A stretch of DNA of 64,000 nt from Sutcliffiella tianshenii (GCF_016908565.1 NZ_JAFBED010000003.1:1-64000); one strand, 5' to 3'; shown: positions 27,696 through 35,372, numbered from the stretch's first letter. The notes: generated by a model not told the origin, from the letters alone. Program-made: numbers and translations.

Positions 27696-27866
27696 CTAAC
27701 AATTTGTTTCTAAAATGTTAGGGAAGGCAAATGGTGCGCCACCAGTTTTATCTGGTTCTAGTGGGTTCGATTCCCACCCCGAAATTTTTTGTAATTTAAA
27801 AAATTTCGAGGGTGGGCCAGTCTTCACGTTACGTGACATTTCTGCCCTCAATTGGAGGGATAAGAC
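27696..27866 (+). promoter_or_regulatory. Highly structured 5' leader of the GNAT gene (candidate cis-regulatory RNA)
   Basis: A chain of stems is visible: 27696-27721 (9 bp with one mismatch); TGGTG-CGC-CACCA (27732-27744), exclusive with ACCAG-TTTTAT-CTGGT (27741-27756); GTGGG-TTCGATT-CCCAC (27761-27777, shape of a tRNA T-arm), exclusive with an 18-bp hairpin 27773-27816 (7+11 bp, one bulged A); TCACG-TTA-CGTGA (27825-27837); and CCCTC-AATTG-GAGGG (27845-27859), which buries the SD of the next gene. Upstream, 27640-27660 has a short CTTTTTC/GAAAAAG stem that may terminate the amidohydrolase transcript. I know no riboswitch class with this layout. Confidence 0.6.
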
Positions 27867-28427
27867 ATGCTTAAAAAACGTGATACTCACGAATCTCAGG
27901 CTCTTTATGACTTGATGGTGCACCCTGAAGTCTTCCCTTTTGTGCGTCAAAAAGCGTATTCCCACGATGAGTTTGTGTTCTTGACAAAGCAGACAATCGA
28001 AGCGGAAGAGCGCGGAGAATTGATTTCACGTACCATTCTTGATGAATGGGGCACTCCAATTGGAACGATCAATCTTTTCGATGTACAGGACGGAGCAGGA
28101 TTTCTTGGCACTTGGCTAGGAAAGCCGTACCATGGCAAAGGCTACAACCAAATTGCAAAGGATCAATTCTTTGATGAATTGTTCTATGAACTCGACATCC
28201 AATCGATCTTCATGCGTATCCGCAAAGTGAACATCCGTTCCACGAAAGCAGCGGAAAAGCTGCCTTACGTAGTCCTGGCAAACGAAACACGCCAAAGCCT
28301 CCTTGACGAAATCAACGGCGGCGAAGACATCTACAACCTATACGAAATCTCAAAAGACCTATACACCCTTTACAAAATGCGCACACAGTTCGAAGTTGTC
28401 GAAGAACATCAGCTTCGCGAAGCATAG
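27867..28427 (+). CDS. GNAT family N-acetyltransferase (RimJ/RimL-like)
   Basis: Protein of 186 residues with the GNAT core: the acetyl-CoA loop region around WLGKPYHGKGYNQIA (motif A, Q/R-x-x-G-x-G/A relaxed) and IRKVNIRSTKAAEKL typical of RimJ/RimL-type enzymes acting on protein N-termini or aminoacyl groups. Target unknown. Start ATG 27867 is preceded by GGAGGG, which lies inside a hairpin of the structured leader. Not part of the B. subtilis yfh block; followed by a REPIN-like palindrome with a T-run. Confidence 0.85.
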   Translation: MLKKRDTHESQALYDLMVHPEVFPFVRQKAYSHDEFVFLTKQTIEAEERGELISRTILDEWGTPIGTINLFDVQDGAGFLGTWLGKPYHGKGYNQIAKDQFFDELFYELDIQSIFMRIRKVNIRSTKAAEKLPYVVLANETRQSLLDEINGGEDIYNLYEISKDLYTLYKMRTQFEVVEEHQLREA

Positions 28428-28438
28428 TTGACCATAAC

Positions 28439-28488
28439 GGGGCCTGACCCTCAACGCTTTAAAGCGATGAGGGTCAGGCCCCTTTTTT
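28439..28488. repeat. REPIN-like palindrome, copy 2, doubling as terminator
   Basis: GGGGCCTGACCCTC...CGCTTTAAAGCG...GAGGGTCAGGCCCC followed by TTTTTT (28483-28488). Eleven bases after the GNAT stop; the T-run makes it a plausible intrinsic terminator. Confidence 0.85.
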
Positions 28489-28561
28489 GCATTTTTTTAG
28501 TATATTTTCCCACTCTTTAGAGGAAACTGTAGGTATTACATATTCTAAGGAGGGTTTTGAA

Positions 28562-28684
28562 ATGGCTGAAAAGAAACGTCAAGAAAGAGTGAAAAACTCA
28601 TTAAGCAGCATGCAGGAAGTGACCTACTCCAAAGAGTTCAAAGCGGCTGATCGTGTTGGCGGCTATTCGCAAAAACGTCGTTAA
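28562..28684 (+). CDS. yfhE: YfhE family small protein
   Basis: Protein of 40 residues, strongly basic at both ends, with the family stretch LSSMQEVTYSKEFKAADR. YfhE proteins are found in Bacillus beside yfhD and yfhF and have no known function. ATG 28562 follows AAGGAGG by nine bases. Followed by yfhD. Confidence 0.85.
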   Translation: MAEKKRQERVKNSLSSMQEVTYSKEFKAADRVGGYSQKRR

Positions 28685-28798
28685 TAAGATTGGAGAACCA
28701 GTAACTACCTCTTATCACTCCAGCGTTTTTTGGTGAAGCTACATGGGAGGGCATGAAGGAATTTCTTTTTGCCCATCACCGATTCTGGAGGGGTTCGA

Positions 28799-28996
28799 AT
28801 GGGCCGTTCACGTGGACACAAATCAGGAGGAAAGAATAAATCTTCCCTTCCTCAAGTACCAAAAAACATGAAAACACAGAATCAAGATGCTGAGTTCGCC
28901 AAAGAGCACGGAGCAGACAATGAGATCTTAGAAGCTCAGGCTCGTGCAGCAGCAGCCGGTATCAAGCGCAACAGCAAAAAAGATACATTCAGATAA
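28799..28996 (+). CDS. yfhD: YfhD family small protein
   Basis: Protein of 65 residues starting MGRSRGHKSGGKNKSS, with the family element LPQVPKNMK and an Ala-rich helix LEAQARAAAA. Charged, no membrane segment; function unknown. Start ATG 28799 is chosen for SD GGAGGGG; the longer frame extends through that SD. Marks the end of the block conserved with B. subtilis yfhD-ygxA. Confidence 0.87.
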   Translation: MGRSRGHKSGGKNKSSLPQVPKNMKTQNQDAEFAKEHGADNEILEAQARAAAAGIKRNSKKDTFR

Positions 28997-29005
28997 ACTA
29001 CAAAG

Positions 29006-29041
29006 AAGGCACCACCCATCGAGTATTGGGTGGTGCCTTTG
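29006..29041. terminator. Terminator of yfhD (bidirectional)
   Basis: AAGGCACCACCCA pairs with TGGGTGGTGCCTTT around TCGAGTAT; flanked by A-rich and T-rich ends and placed between convergent yfhD and the DoxX gene. Confidence 0.9.
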
Positions 29042-29042
29042 A

Positions 29043-29555
29043 TTAATGGTTGGTCACATGTTTGTGGGTAAGGTTAATATCTTTATTTTTCCGTTGCTCC
29101 AATTTCTCCTTCAAGATCCGGATTGCAAATCTATCCATTCCATAGAAGTGTGCCGCTGTACCTGCTGCCAGTAGCAGAATTGCTGCTGTGTAAAGGATCG
29201 GGTTTGTGCTTACCGTTCCGGCTAGCAGGAAGTTCAAATTCATGAATGCTGCTGCTATCAATGCCGGCAAGGTCGCCAGGCCAAGGATAAGTGCAATTCC
29301 GACTAATACTTCTCCCCATGGTATGAGTATATTGATCAGTCCTACGTTTGGAAGTGCCACGTTTTCAAGGAATCCTGCATACCAGCCTTGGACTGCCGGG
29401 TGTGCTCCCTCCGCTTTTGCAATGGCTCCGTGTAAGAAACCTTCAGCATCAAAGCTGCCGATTTTCGGAAGTCCCGCCTTCAGCCATTGGATACCTAGCC
29501 AAACTCTTAATACTGTCCATAGAATCGCCATTTGGGGTCCTCTTAACCATTTCAT
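29043..29555 (-). CDS. DoxX family membrane protein
   Basis: Membrane protein of 170 residues with four predicted helices (about 10-25, 70-100, 103-121, 125-143) and the DoxX-family signatures LRVWLGIQWLKAGLPK and PWGEVLVGIALILGL. DoxX-like proteins act in thiol/quinone redox chains or associated resistance complexes; role here not known. ATG 29555 has a good AGGAGG. Two palindromes fitting Rex or Fnr sites lie upstream, suggesting control by NADH or oxygen. Confidence 0.88.
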   Translation of the reverse strand: MKWLRGPQMAILWTVLRVWLGIQWLKAGLPKIGSFDAEGFLHGAIAKAEGAHPAVQGWYAGFLENVALPNVGLINILIPWGEVLVGIALILGLATLPALIAAAFMNLNFLLAGTVSTNPILYTAAILLLAAGTAAHFYGMDRFAIRILKEKLEQRKNKDINLTHKHVTNH

Positions 29556-29579
29556 AACTCATTCCTCCTAAGGATTATT

Positions 29580-29597
29580 TTGTGAATATTTTCACAA
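29580..29597. promoter_or_regulatory. Rex/Fnr-like palindrome 1
   Basis: TTGTGAA-TATT-TTCACAA is a perfect inverted repeat and fits the Rex consensus (TTGTGAA-N4-TTCACAA) as well as the Fnr/CRP form TGTGA-N6-TCACA. It is 25 bp upstream of the DoxX gene start. Confidence 0.7.
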
Positions 29598-29659
29598 ACA
29601 CCTGTAAAAAAATATGAAGTTGGTGATTAGCCGGCTAGCTGATAGTTGTTCCGGAAAGT

Positions 29660-29677
29660 ATGTGAAGTTTTTCACTT
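29660..29677. promoter_or_regulatory. Rex/Fnr-like palindrome 2
   Basis: ATGTGAA-GTTT-TTCACTT; the inner TGTGA-N6-TCACT matches the B. subtilis Fnr consensus, and the Rex consensus with two end mismatches. 80 bp upstream of palindrome 1. Confidence 0.55.
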
Positions 29678-29775
29678 ACTTTCTATCTTTACTATAACCC
29701 GTTTTACCAGAACATACAATGGGTTTGAGCAACAGTTCACAAATAGTTCAAAATATTTATATATGTTAACAAGTC

Positions 29776-29946
29776 TTATCCACATCCTTGTGGATAATGT
29801 GAATAAATTGGATAAGAGCTAATATATCAATAAATACTAAAATTATTATTGTGAATAAAGATTTGTCGAAAATTGCACTTTAACCTGTTGATAATGTGGA
29901 TAAACGTGTGCATATCTTATTTCCCAGCGCTTCTGCTTGTTGATAA
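29776..29946. promoter_or_regulatory. DnaA-box cluster
   Basis: Seven 9-mers fit the DnaA box TTAT(C/T)(C/A)ACA: 29776-29784 (plus TTATCCACA), then minus-strand boxes at 29789-29797, 29798-29806, 29850-29858, 29886-29894, 29895-29903 and 29938-29946 (TGTGGATAA twice, TGTGAATAA twice, TGTTGATAA twice). Two pairs are directly abutting. The surrounding 29700-30130 interval is AT-rich and otherwise empty. Confidence 0.7.
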
Positions 29947-30137
29947 CTAATAAAAACGGAATGATTGCTCTCACAAGCCAGAATTTACATGCTACTTTTT
30001 ACCTATTTCACAATAATTATAAATTTTCTAACTATTTTCCAATCCAACTATAAAATTATCCATCAAACCAGGAGAGAGATTGCCCATTTTAAGGTAAAAT
30101 AGATGTATTCATTGAAAATTGCAAACGGAGTGTAGCT

Positions 30138-31646
30138 ATGAGCAGATTTATGATCGGACTCGATATTGGAACAACCACAGCAAGCGCAGTTATTTTCACC
30201 CCACACGGAGAGGTTGTTTCAGAATATGAATGCGCCTATTCCACCTATCACCCGAAGCCAAGCTGGTCGGAGCAGAATCCCCTGGAAGTGGAAAAGGCGG
30301 CACGTGACGCCATCACTTCTTCGATGAGCCAGAGCAGGCTTGATGCCACAGACATTATCGGGGTAAGCATTTCAAGTTCCATGCATTCTTTATTATGTAT
30401 GAATGAGCAAAACGAACCGATTTCCCCGTTGATGATCTGGTCTGACAGCAGAAGCTATCCCCAGGCTGCGATCATGAATGAAACTTATGGTAAAGGCATT
30501 TATGAAAATACCGGCACCCCCATTCATCCGATGTCCCCTTTTGTCAAGCTGATCTGGATGAAGGAAACGCAGTATGGGCCATATTATGAGGCTGGCAGAT
30601 TTGCATCCATCAAAGAATATATTATATACAAATGGTGCGGACAATGGAAGGTAGATTATTCCATTGCTTCTGCAACCGGACTTTTTAATATCCATACTCT
30701 AGAATGGGACAGCGATGCCCTGGCAATTGCAGGAGTTCACCCTACCCAGCTATCGACTGTCGTCCCATGCACCGAAGTGGTGGGACCTTTATCAGCAAAA
30801 ATCGCTGATGAGCTGATGCTTACAACCGAAACGCCTATAATCATCGGTTCCAGCGGCGGGGTGCTGGCCAATATCGGAATCGGGGCCATTCATGATGATG
30901 AAACAGCCCTGACAATCGGTTCGAGTGGTGCGATAAGAAGGTTTACACCAGAACGCACGACAGATGATCACCAGCGCACCTTCCAATATGTCTTCACAAA
31001 AGAGCATAACATTATTGGTGGTGCCTCCAACAATGGAACTGTCGCCTTAAAATGGCTGGCAAGGCAATTTTCCACCCTCACCAAAAGAGATACCATAGAG
31101 ACGTTTGATTTGGAATCACTCGCAGCCACATCAAGTGCCGGGGCGAATGGTCTTTTCTTTATGCCTTATCTTGCCGGTGAGCGGGCTCCAAAATGGAATG
31201 CCAAAGCAAAAGGCGGATGGATTGGATTGACTCTATCCCATAACAGTGCAGATATGATCCGTAGTGTTATGGAAAGTGTGATTTTCAACATGTATGAGAT
31301 ACAAGAAGCATTGACAGAGAAAGCAGGCCCGACAAAAAAGCTGCTCTTAAGCGGGAGCTTTGTCCGATCACCGCTATGGGTGCAGATGACAGCAGATATT
31401 TTTCATAAAACAGTGCTTCTGCCAAAGAGCGACCATGCGATCACTTGGGGCGCAGCCTGGCTTGGTCTCTATGCGCTGGGAAAAGTGAACTCCATGGATG
31501 AAATCAAGCAGTACATCCCCATCGAGAAGGAGATTCTACCTTCAGTCAAGAACATCGTCATTTATGAGGAGCATTACCACCTTTTCAAGGAGTTGTATGT
31601 GAAAAATAAGCCGTTGTTTGCTGATTTGGATCGATTGCAGCAATAA
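30138..31646 (+). CDS. gntK: Gluconokinase (FGGY carbohydrate kinase)
   Basis: FGGY kinase of 502 residues that phosphorylates gluconate to 6-phosphogluconate. The phosphate-1 loop GLDIGTTTASA (7-17), the gluconokinase-type segment NTGTPIHPMSPFVKL (about 119-133), the adenosine loop GSGAI-type TIGSSGAIRRF and the GGASNNG motif are present. Related xylulokinase specificity cannot be excluded, but the HPMSP block favours gluconate. No gnt operon partners are adjacent. SD ACGGAG before ATG 30138; the DnaA-box cluster lies just upstream. Confidence 0.85.
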   Translation: MSRFMIGLDIGTTTASAVIFTPHGEVVSEYECAYSTYHPKPSWSEQNPLEVEKAARDAITSSMSQSRLDATDIIGVSISSSMHSLLCMNEQNEPISPLMIWSDSRSYPQAAIMNETYGKGIYENTGTPIHPMSPFVKLIWMKETQYGPYYEAGRFASIKEYIIYKWCGQWKVDYSIASATGLFNIHTLEWDSDALAIAGVHPTQLSTVVPCTEVVGPLSAKIADELMLTTETPIIIGSSGGVLANIGIGAIHDDETALTIGSSGAIRRFTPERTTDDHQRTFQYVFTKEHNIIGGASNNGTVALKWLARQFSTLTKRDTIETFDLESLAATSSAGANGLFFMPYLAGERAPKWNAKAKGGWIGLTLSHNSADMIRSVMESVIFNMYEIQEALTEKAGPTKKLLLSGSFVRSPLWVQMTADIFHKTVLLPKSDHAITWGAAWLGLYALGKVNSMDEIKQYIPIEKEILPSVKNIVIYEEHYHLFKELYVKNKPLFADLDRLQQ

Positions 31647-31671
31647 AGTATAGCCCATATTTCATTCTATA

Positions 31672-31722
31672 AAAAAAATCGTATCAAACCGCCTCCTTGA
31701 GACTGTTTGATACGATTTTCCT
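31672..31722. terminator. Bidirectional terminator between gntK and the NhaC-type gene
   Basis: AAAATCGTATCAAAC pairs perfectly with GTTTGATACGATTTT; convergent genes end on both sides. Confidence 0.92.
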
Positions 31723-31730
31723 AACCCTTG

Positions 31731-33128
31731 TTATGCTCCTTCAACTCTCTCCTGCTTTTTGATACTGATTCCCGTGAACCCATAAAATACGCTGATCAAC
31801 GGACTGAGCAGACAGAAGAATGCAAATGGAAGGTATTCCAAAACCGGCACCCCGAGCACACCGGCCATGAATACGCCGCTGACACCATAAGGGATCAGGG
31901 GATTGATGACCGTTCCTGCATCCTCTAACACCCGGGCCAGATTCTTCTTGGAGATGCCCTGCTTTTCAAATTCCTTTTCAAAAGCATGACCTGTCAAAAT
32001 GATGGACATGTATTGCTCCCCGATCGTGACATTCACCCCAATTGCTGTCGCAACAGCTGCAACGATCAGCTTTCCCGTTGATGAGATAAAGGATTGCAGC
32101 ATCAGCATCACCTTGTTGATGATACCAAGCTTCTGGATCAGTCCGCCCATGCTGAGTGTCAATAGCACGAGGGAAACGGACCACATCATGCTTTGGATGC
32201 CACCGCGGGAAAGGATGTTATCGATGCTTTCCTCCCCTATATCACTTTTATAACCATTTTGCATGACATTCATGAGTTGATTGACGGTTGTATCCGGTTG
32301 GATGATAAATGCCACTAATATCCCAGCAAGAATACCAAGAATCATGACAAAGATTGCCGGGACCCTTTTCATGGCAAGGGCGAACATGATCACTGCCGGC
32401 AGCAAGGCAAGCGGATGAACCAATCCGGCGGCCTTCAGTTTTTGTGGCAGCTCGGAAAGCGCCCCCACCGAACCTAGTTCATCTGGCTTCCCGATAAAGC
32501 TGAACAACACTACACATATGATGAATGCAGGAACCGTCGTCCACAGCATATGCTTGATATGATCGAATAAGTCCACCTTGCATACCGCTGATGCTATATT
32601 AGTTGTATCAGATAATGGGGACATTTTATCTCCTAGAAAGGCGCCTGAAATAATGGCCCCTGCCACGATTGCCGGGTTAAAGCCCATAGCTGTCCCAAGT
32701 GCAATGAATGCCACCCCAACAGTTGATGCCGTAGTGAAAGCACTGCCGATACAGGTCCCGATGATGGCTGTCACGATGAAAACGCTAGGTAAGAAGAAAT
32801 CCACCGAAATGATCTGGCTGCCATAGAAGATGAATGTCGGAATGGTTCCGGACAGCATCCAGACACCTATCAATATCCCAATCAGTATAAATAGGAAAAT
32901 CGGTATGAGCCCTTCCTTCAGGCCGCTTTTCAATCCCTCTTCAATGAAGGACCAGGACTGCTTCTTGAGCAAAGCGTATACCATCAGTACGACTATCGCC
33001 ACAAAAATGGGAATGTGCGGCTCCGCTTTAAATGTAAATAATGATAACCCAATGATGAATAAAATCAGTGCAATAATTCCGATCGCCTCTAAAGGGCGGA
33101 TACTTAATGCTCTATGTTGATGTTCCAT
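31731..33128 (-). CDS. NhaC family Na+/H+ antiporter, T-box controlled (candidate tyrosine transporter)
   Basis: Membrane protein of 465 residues with about eleven membrane segments and conserved NhaC blocks such as GAFLGDKMSPLSDTTNIAS (about 166-184) with the acidic residues used in ion coupling. NhaC proteins exchange Na+ for H+ or metabolites (MleN: malate/lactate). The upstream T-box with a UAC codon in the specifier position shows control by uncharged tRNA-Tyr, so import of tyrosine or a precursor is the more likely job; YheL-type antiporters have been predicted so before. ATG 33128 after GGAGG. Confidence 0.88.
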   Translation of the reverse strand: MEHQHRALSIRPLEAIGIIALILFIIGLSLFTFKAEPHIPIFVAIVVLMVYALLKKQSWSFIEEGLKSGLKEGLIPIFLFILIGILIGVWMLSGTIPTFIFYGSQIISVDFFLPSVFIVTAIIGTCIGSAFTTASTVGVAFIALGTAMGFNPAIVAGAIISGAFLGDKMSPLSDTTNIASAVCKVDLFDHIKHMLWTTVPAFIICVVLFSFIGKPDELGSVGALSELPQKLKAAGLVHPLALLPAVIMFALAMKRVPAIFVMILGILAGILVAFIIQPDTTVNQLMNVMQNGYKSDIGEESIDNILSRGGIQSMMWSVSLVLLTLSMGGLIQKLGIINKVMLMLQSFISSTGKLIVAAVATAIGVNVTIGEQYMSIILTGHAFEKEFEKQGISKKNLARVLEDAGTVINPLIPYGVSGVFMAGVLGVPVLEYLPFAFFCLLSPLISVFYGFTGISIKKQERVEGA

Positions 33129-33196
33129 GTTGTAGCCTCCAGTTTGTATAAGAATAGTTTGTCCTGTATCTATCAGTTCACTCGCACATCATCCCA

Positions 33197-33510
33197 ATAA
33201 AAATAGCCCCTCCATCCCCTTGAATATAAGGGACGAAGAAGCTCCGCGGTACCACCCTAATTAGCAAAAATAATTTGCTCACTTTAGTAAAAATCGATAG
33301 CTTATGAAAACTATGTACGGTAATTCATCCACCACTGGCCTAGATTCACACTCCCCATCTAGTCTCTGTTTGCTGTCCACATGATAGACTACTGAATACA
33401 ATCGCTATCTTCCTATATTCCATTACTCTACTCGGCTCGACTAACCTCTGAAAAAAAGTTCACTAACACACTTAAACGCTTAAACGCTTTTAGGTGTTAA
33501 AGTATATATT
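33197..33510 (-). promoter_or_regulatory. T-box leader, specifier UAC (tyrosine)
   Basis: Minus strand carries the T-box core AGGGTGGTACCGCGG (33244-33258). Stem I is closed by GATAGC/GCTATC and TGTA/TACA, has the AGTA S-turn strand and opposite it GAA-U-UAC-C with the UAC specifier at 33320-33322; the apical stem is CTAGAT/ATCTAG. A 16-bp terminator hairpin with wobble pairs (33205-33243) is followed by TATTTTTA and overlaps the antiterminator strand. Promoter: TTGACA (33536-33541), 17 bp, TATCTT (33513-33518). Confidence 0.9.
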
Positions 33511-33554
33511 TAAAGATAGTATAGATTCCTGGGGTTGTCAATGGGGAAAATAAA

Positions 33555-33572
33555 TTAGGGGCCTGACCCGCT
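33555..33572. repeat. Half copy of the GGGGCCTGACCC repeat
   Basis: AGGGGCCTGACCCG corresponds to one arm of the REPIN-like palindrome; the expected GCTTTAAAGC centre is replaced by TCTGCGTTAATGTGC. It lies just upstream of the T-box promoter. Confidence 0.6.
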
Positions 33573-33642
33573 CTGCGTTAATGTGCTAAAGTTCCACGTC
33601 TTCTCCGCATAAAAAAAAGGACGTATCCGCCCTTTTTCATCA

Positions 33643-34758
33643 TTATATAACTACAAACACCGGTACCTTTACAACGAAGCTTGTCTGCTCTTCCGTGGAA
33701 TGGCAATAGATTTCCCCATCATGCTTCTCGATGAGCTTTTTGCAGATATAGAGCCCTATTCCTGTTCCAAGGTCCTTTGTCGTAAAAAACGGTTCAAAAA
33801 TGGCATGAATGACATCTTCAGTGATTTTTGGACCATTGTTGATTATTTTAAGTTCGATTTGATTGTCTATCTCCTTGCACTCCACTCTAATGATCCTTGG
33901 AGATTCCTTCTGTTGAAGGGCATCGATGCTATTCATGATAAGATTCAAAAAGACCTGTCTGAGTTCATCCTTATTGCCGTTGATGGTCAGCATCGGATCG
34001 GCGTCCAACTGAAGCGTAACGTCCCCGCTCAATAGACTGGGATATAAAAACTCTGTCAGCTCCTGCAGCAAAAAGGACAGGTTTACTTCCTCCTTACGGC
34101 TTCCGATCAAATCTTTACGTGAAACGTGCAGGAATTGGGAGATTCGGTAGTTCAATTGATCCAGCTCATGCTGCATGATGTCCAGGTAAGGCAAATGTGG
34201 ATAGTCATGCTGAAGCAGCTTGGTAAAACCGATAATGGCCGTTAAGGGATTACGGAATTCATGAACGAAGCTTGAGCTCATCTGCCCCAAAATGGTGAGG
34301 CGTTCCTTGTGTGTCTGATGGATATAGGAATCCTTTTCCTGAAGCTGCTGTTCCTTGATTTCGGTATATTTCCTGACTGTATGATAGGAAAATTCATCAA
34401 ACAGTGTATTGATCCTCTCAAAAAGCGGACGCAATTCGTGGAGGTCGATCCCGGAATTCCCTACCCATCTGATAATCTCACTTTTACCGATATTGACGTT
34501 ATAGACAAACTCACTGATATTAACATTTGCCTCCACACGTTCCCTTGCCAGTTTATAGGCAAGCTGCTTCATTACCTCCTCTTTCAAAGGCTCTTTAAGT
34601 GCCATTTTTACAAGCTGAAACATTTGAATGCCGTTTTTTATCACTTCTTCCCGATAAGGATCATCTTCGGAAATAACACTTTTTTTGCGCCAATTAAATA
34701 TAAATTCTTTCGCATTTTGTTCTAAAAATAAGGTTAATTTTTCCGAAGCATCCTTCAT
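33643..34758 (-). CDS. Orphan sensor histidine kinase (sporulation-kinase-like)
   Basis: Soluble kinase of 371 residues without membrane helices. Residues 1-150 form an all-helical N-terminal sensory domain of the HisK_N/RsbRD type; HisKA has H166 (SFVHEFRNPL), and the ATPase domain carries the N box (NLIMNSIDAL), FEPFFTTK and GTGIGLYI. No response regulator gene is adjacent. KinA-E-like catalytic region (FVHEFRNPL, HATPase with GTGIGL) suggests feeding the Spo0F/Spo0A phosphorelay; this is inference. ATG 34758 after GGGTGA. Confidence 0.88.
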   Translation of the reverse strand: MKDASEKLTLFLEQNAKEFIFNWRKKSVISEDDPYREEVIKNGIQMFQLVKMALKEPLKEEVMKQLAYKLARERVEANVNISEFVYNVNIGKSEIIRWVGNSGIDLHELRPLFERINTLFDEFSYHTVRKYTEIKEQQLQEKDSYIHQTHKERLTILGQMSSSFVHEFRNPLTAIIGFTKLLQHDYPHLPYLDIMQHELDQLNYRISQFLHVSRKDLIGSRKEEVNLSFLLQELTEFLYPSLLSGDVTLQLDADPMLTINGNKDELRQVFLNLIMNSIDALQQKESPRIIRVECKEIDNQIELKIINNGPKITEDVIHAIFEPFFTTKDLGTGIGLYICKKLIEKHDGEIYCHSTEEQTSFVVKVPVFVVI

Positions 34759-34982
34759 CGATCAGTCACCCTTTTTTTAATTTCTTTCTTACATCATAAC
34801 AGAATTCGAAAAAAATATAGGACTTTTGTGTGTTGCTTACTCCTTTTACCTTATCAAATTTCAGGAGTTTAGAATCATTATGAATTTTTTGTAAAATTTG
34901 CAACTTTATTCTTGACGATAAAATCAGGATATATTATTCTATATTCATAGCAGAAGATTTTCTGCACTATCTATAATACTCC

Positions 34983-35141
34983 AAAGGGGAGTAGCTTACA
35001 GTTATGTCGACAATACGTGATTTCCTAGTCACCGGCTTAACTGGCAACCTAAACGTTGTTTGCGAGACCTTTGCCATAATGGTAAAGGGATAATACTGAA
35101 CTTTTCAAACCTTTACCAACATTTTGGTAAAGGTTTTTTGT
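34983..35141 (+). promoter_or_regulatory. yybP-ykoY manganese riboswitch with terminator
   Basis: Conserved elements: CAAAGGGGAGTAGC at the 5' side, the GCCGGTTA-type arm read here as ACCGGCTTAACTGG, and GCGAGACCTTTGCC at the 3' side, closing P1 by AAAGG/CCTTT. GGTAAAGG (35081-35088) can pair with the aptamer side or with CCTTTACC of the terminator hairpin at 35110-35135 (ACCTTTACC/GGTAAAGGT then TTTTTTG). In B. subtilis this class senses Mn2+ and controls ykoY, the TerC-family gene also found here. Confidence 0.93.
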
Positions 35142-35234
35142 CGTCTATAAGGAGGAGAAAAAAGATCTAGAATTCAGTAAAACCGGGTATCTAACTATTA
35201 TTCTATCTACATTTAAAAGGAGAAAAAGAATCAA

Positions 35235-35372
35235 TTGACCTTTGATTTGCAACAAAGATTACTAGTTTGGTTGACATTTATCGTAACGATAAAATTATTC
35301 ATTGTTTCAATGATGACGTTAGAGGCACATAATCCACCTAGAAGCCTATCAATACAGACGCCTACTAGTTAA
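35235..35372 (+). CDS. Putative small membrane protein downstream of the Mn2+ riboswitch
   Basis: A 45-codon frame starting with TTG 35235, 12 bases after AAAAGGAG. It has one hydrophobic segment (about LLVWLTFIVTIKLFIVSMM, residues 9-27) flanked by charged residues, like many bacterial small membrane proteins. It lies in the riboswitch transcript, so it would be Mn2+ controlled. No homologue comes to mind; the rest of 35142-35432 holds nothing else. The call could be a chance frame. Confidence 0.35.
   Translation: MTFDLQQRLLVWLTFIVTIKLFIVSMMTLEAHNPPRSLSIQTPTS

Noticed and set aside
27754-27762. preQ1 riboswitch, from GGTTCTAG
   Set aside because: The AAAAAACTAA element and CCCT pairing partner are absent.
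27741-27780. tRNA gene, because of the perfect T-arm
   Set aside because: No acceptor stem, no D-arm of correct size and no discriminator/CCA context; treated as part of the leader RNA.
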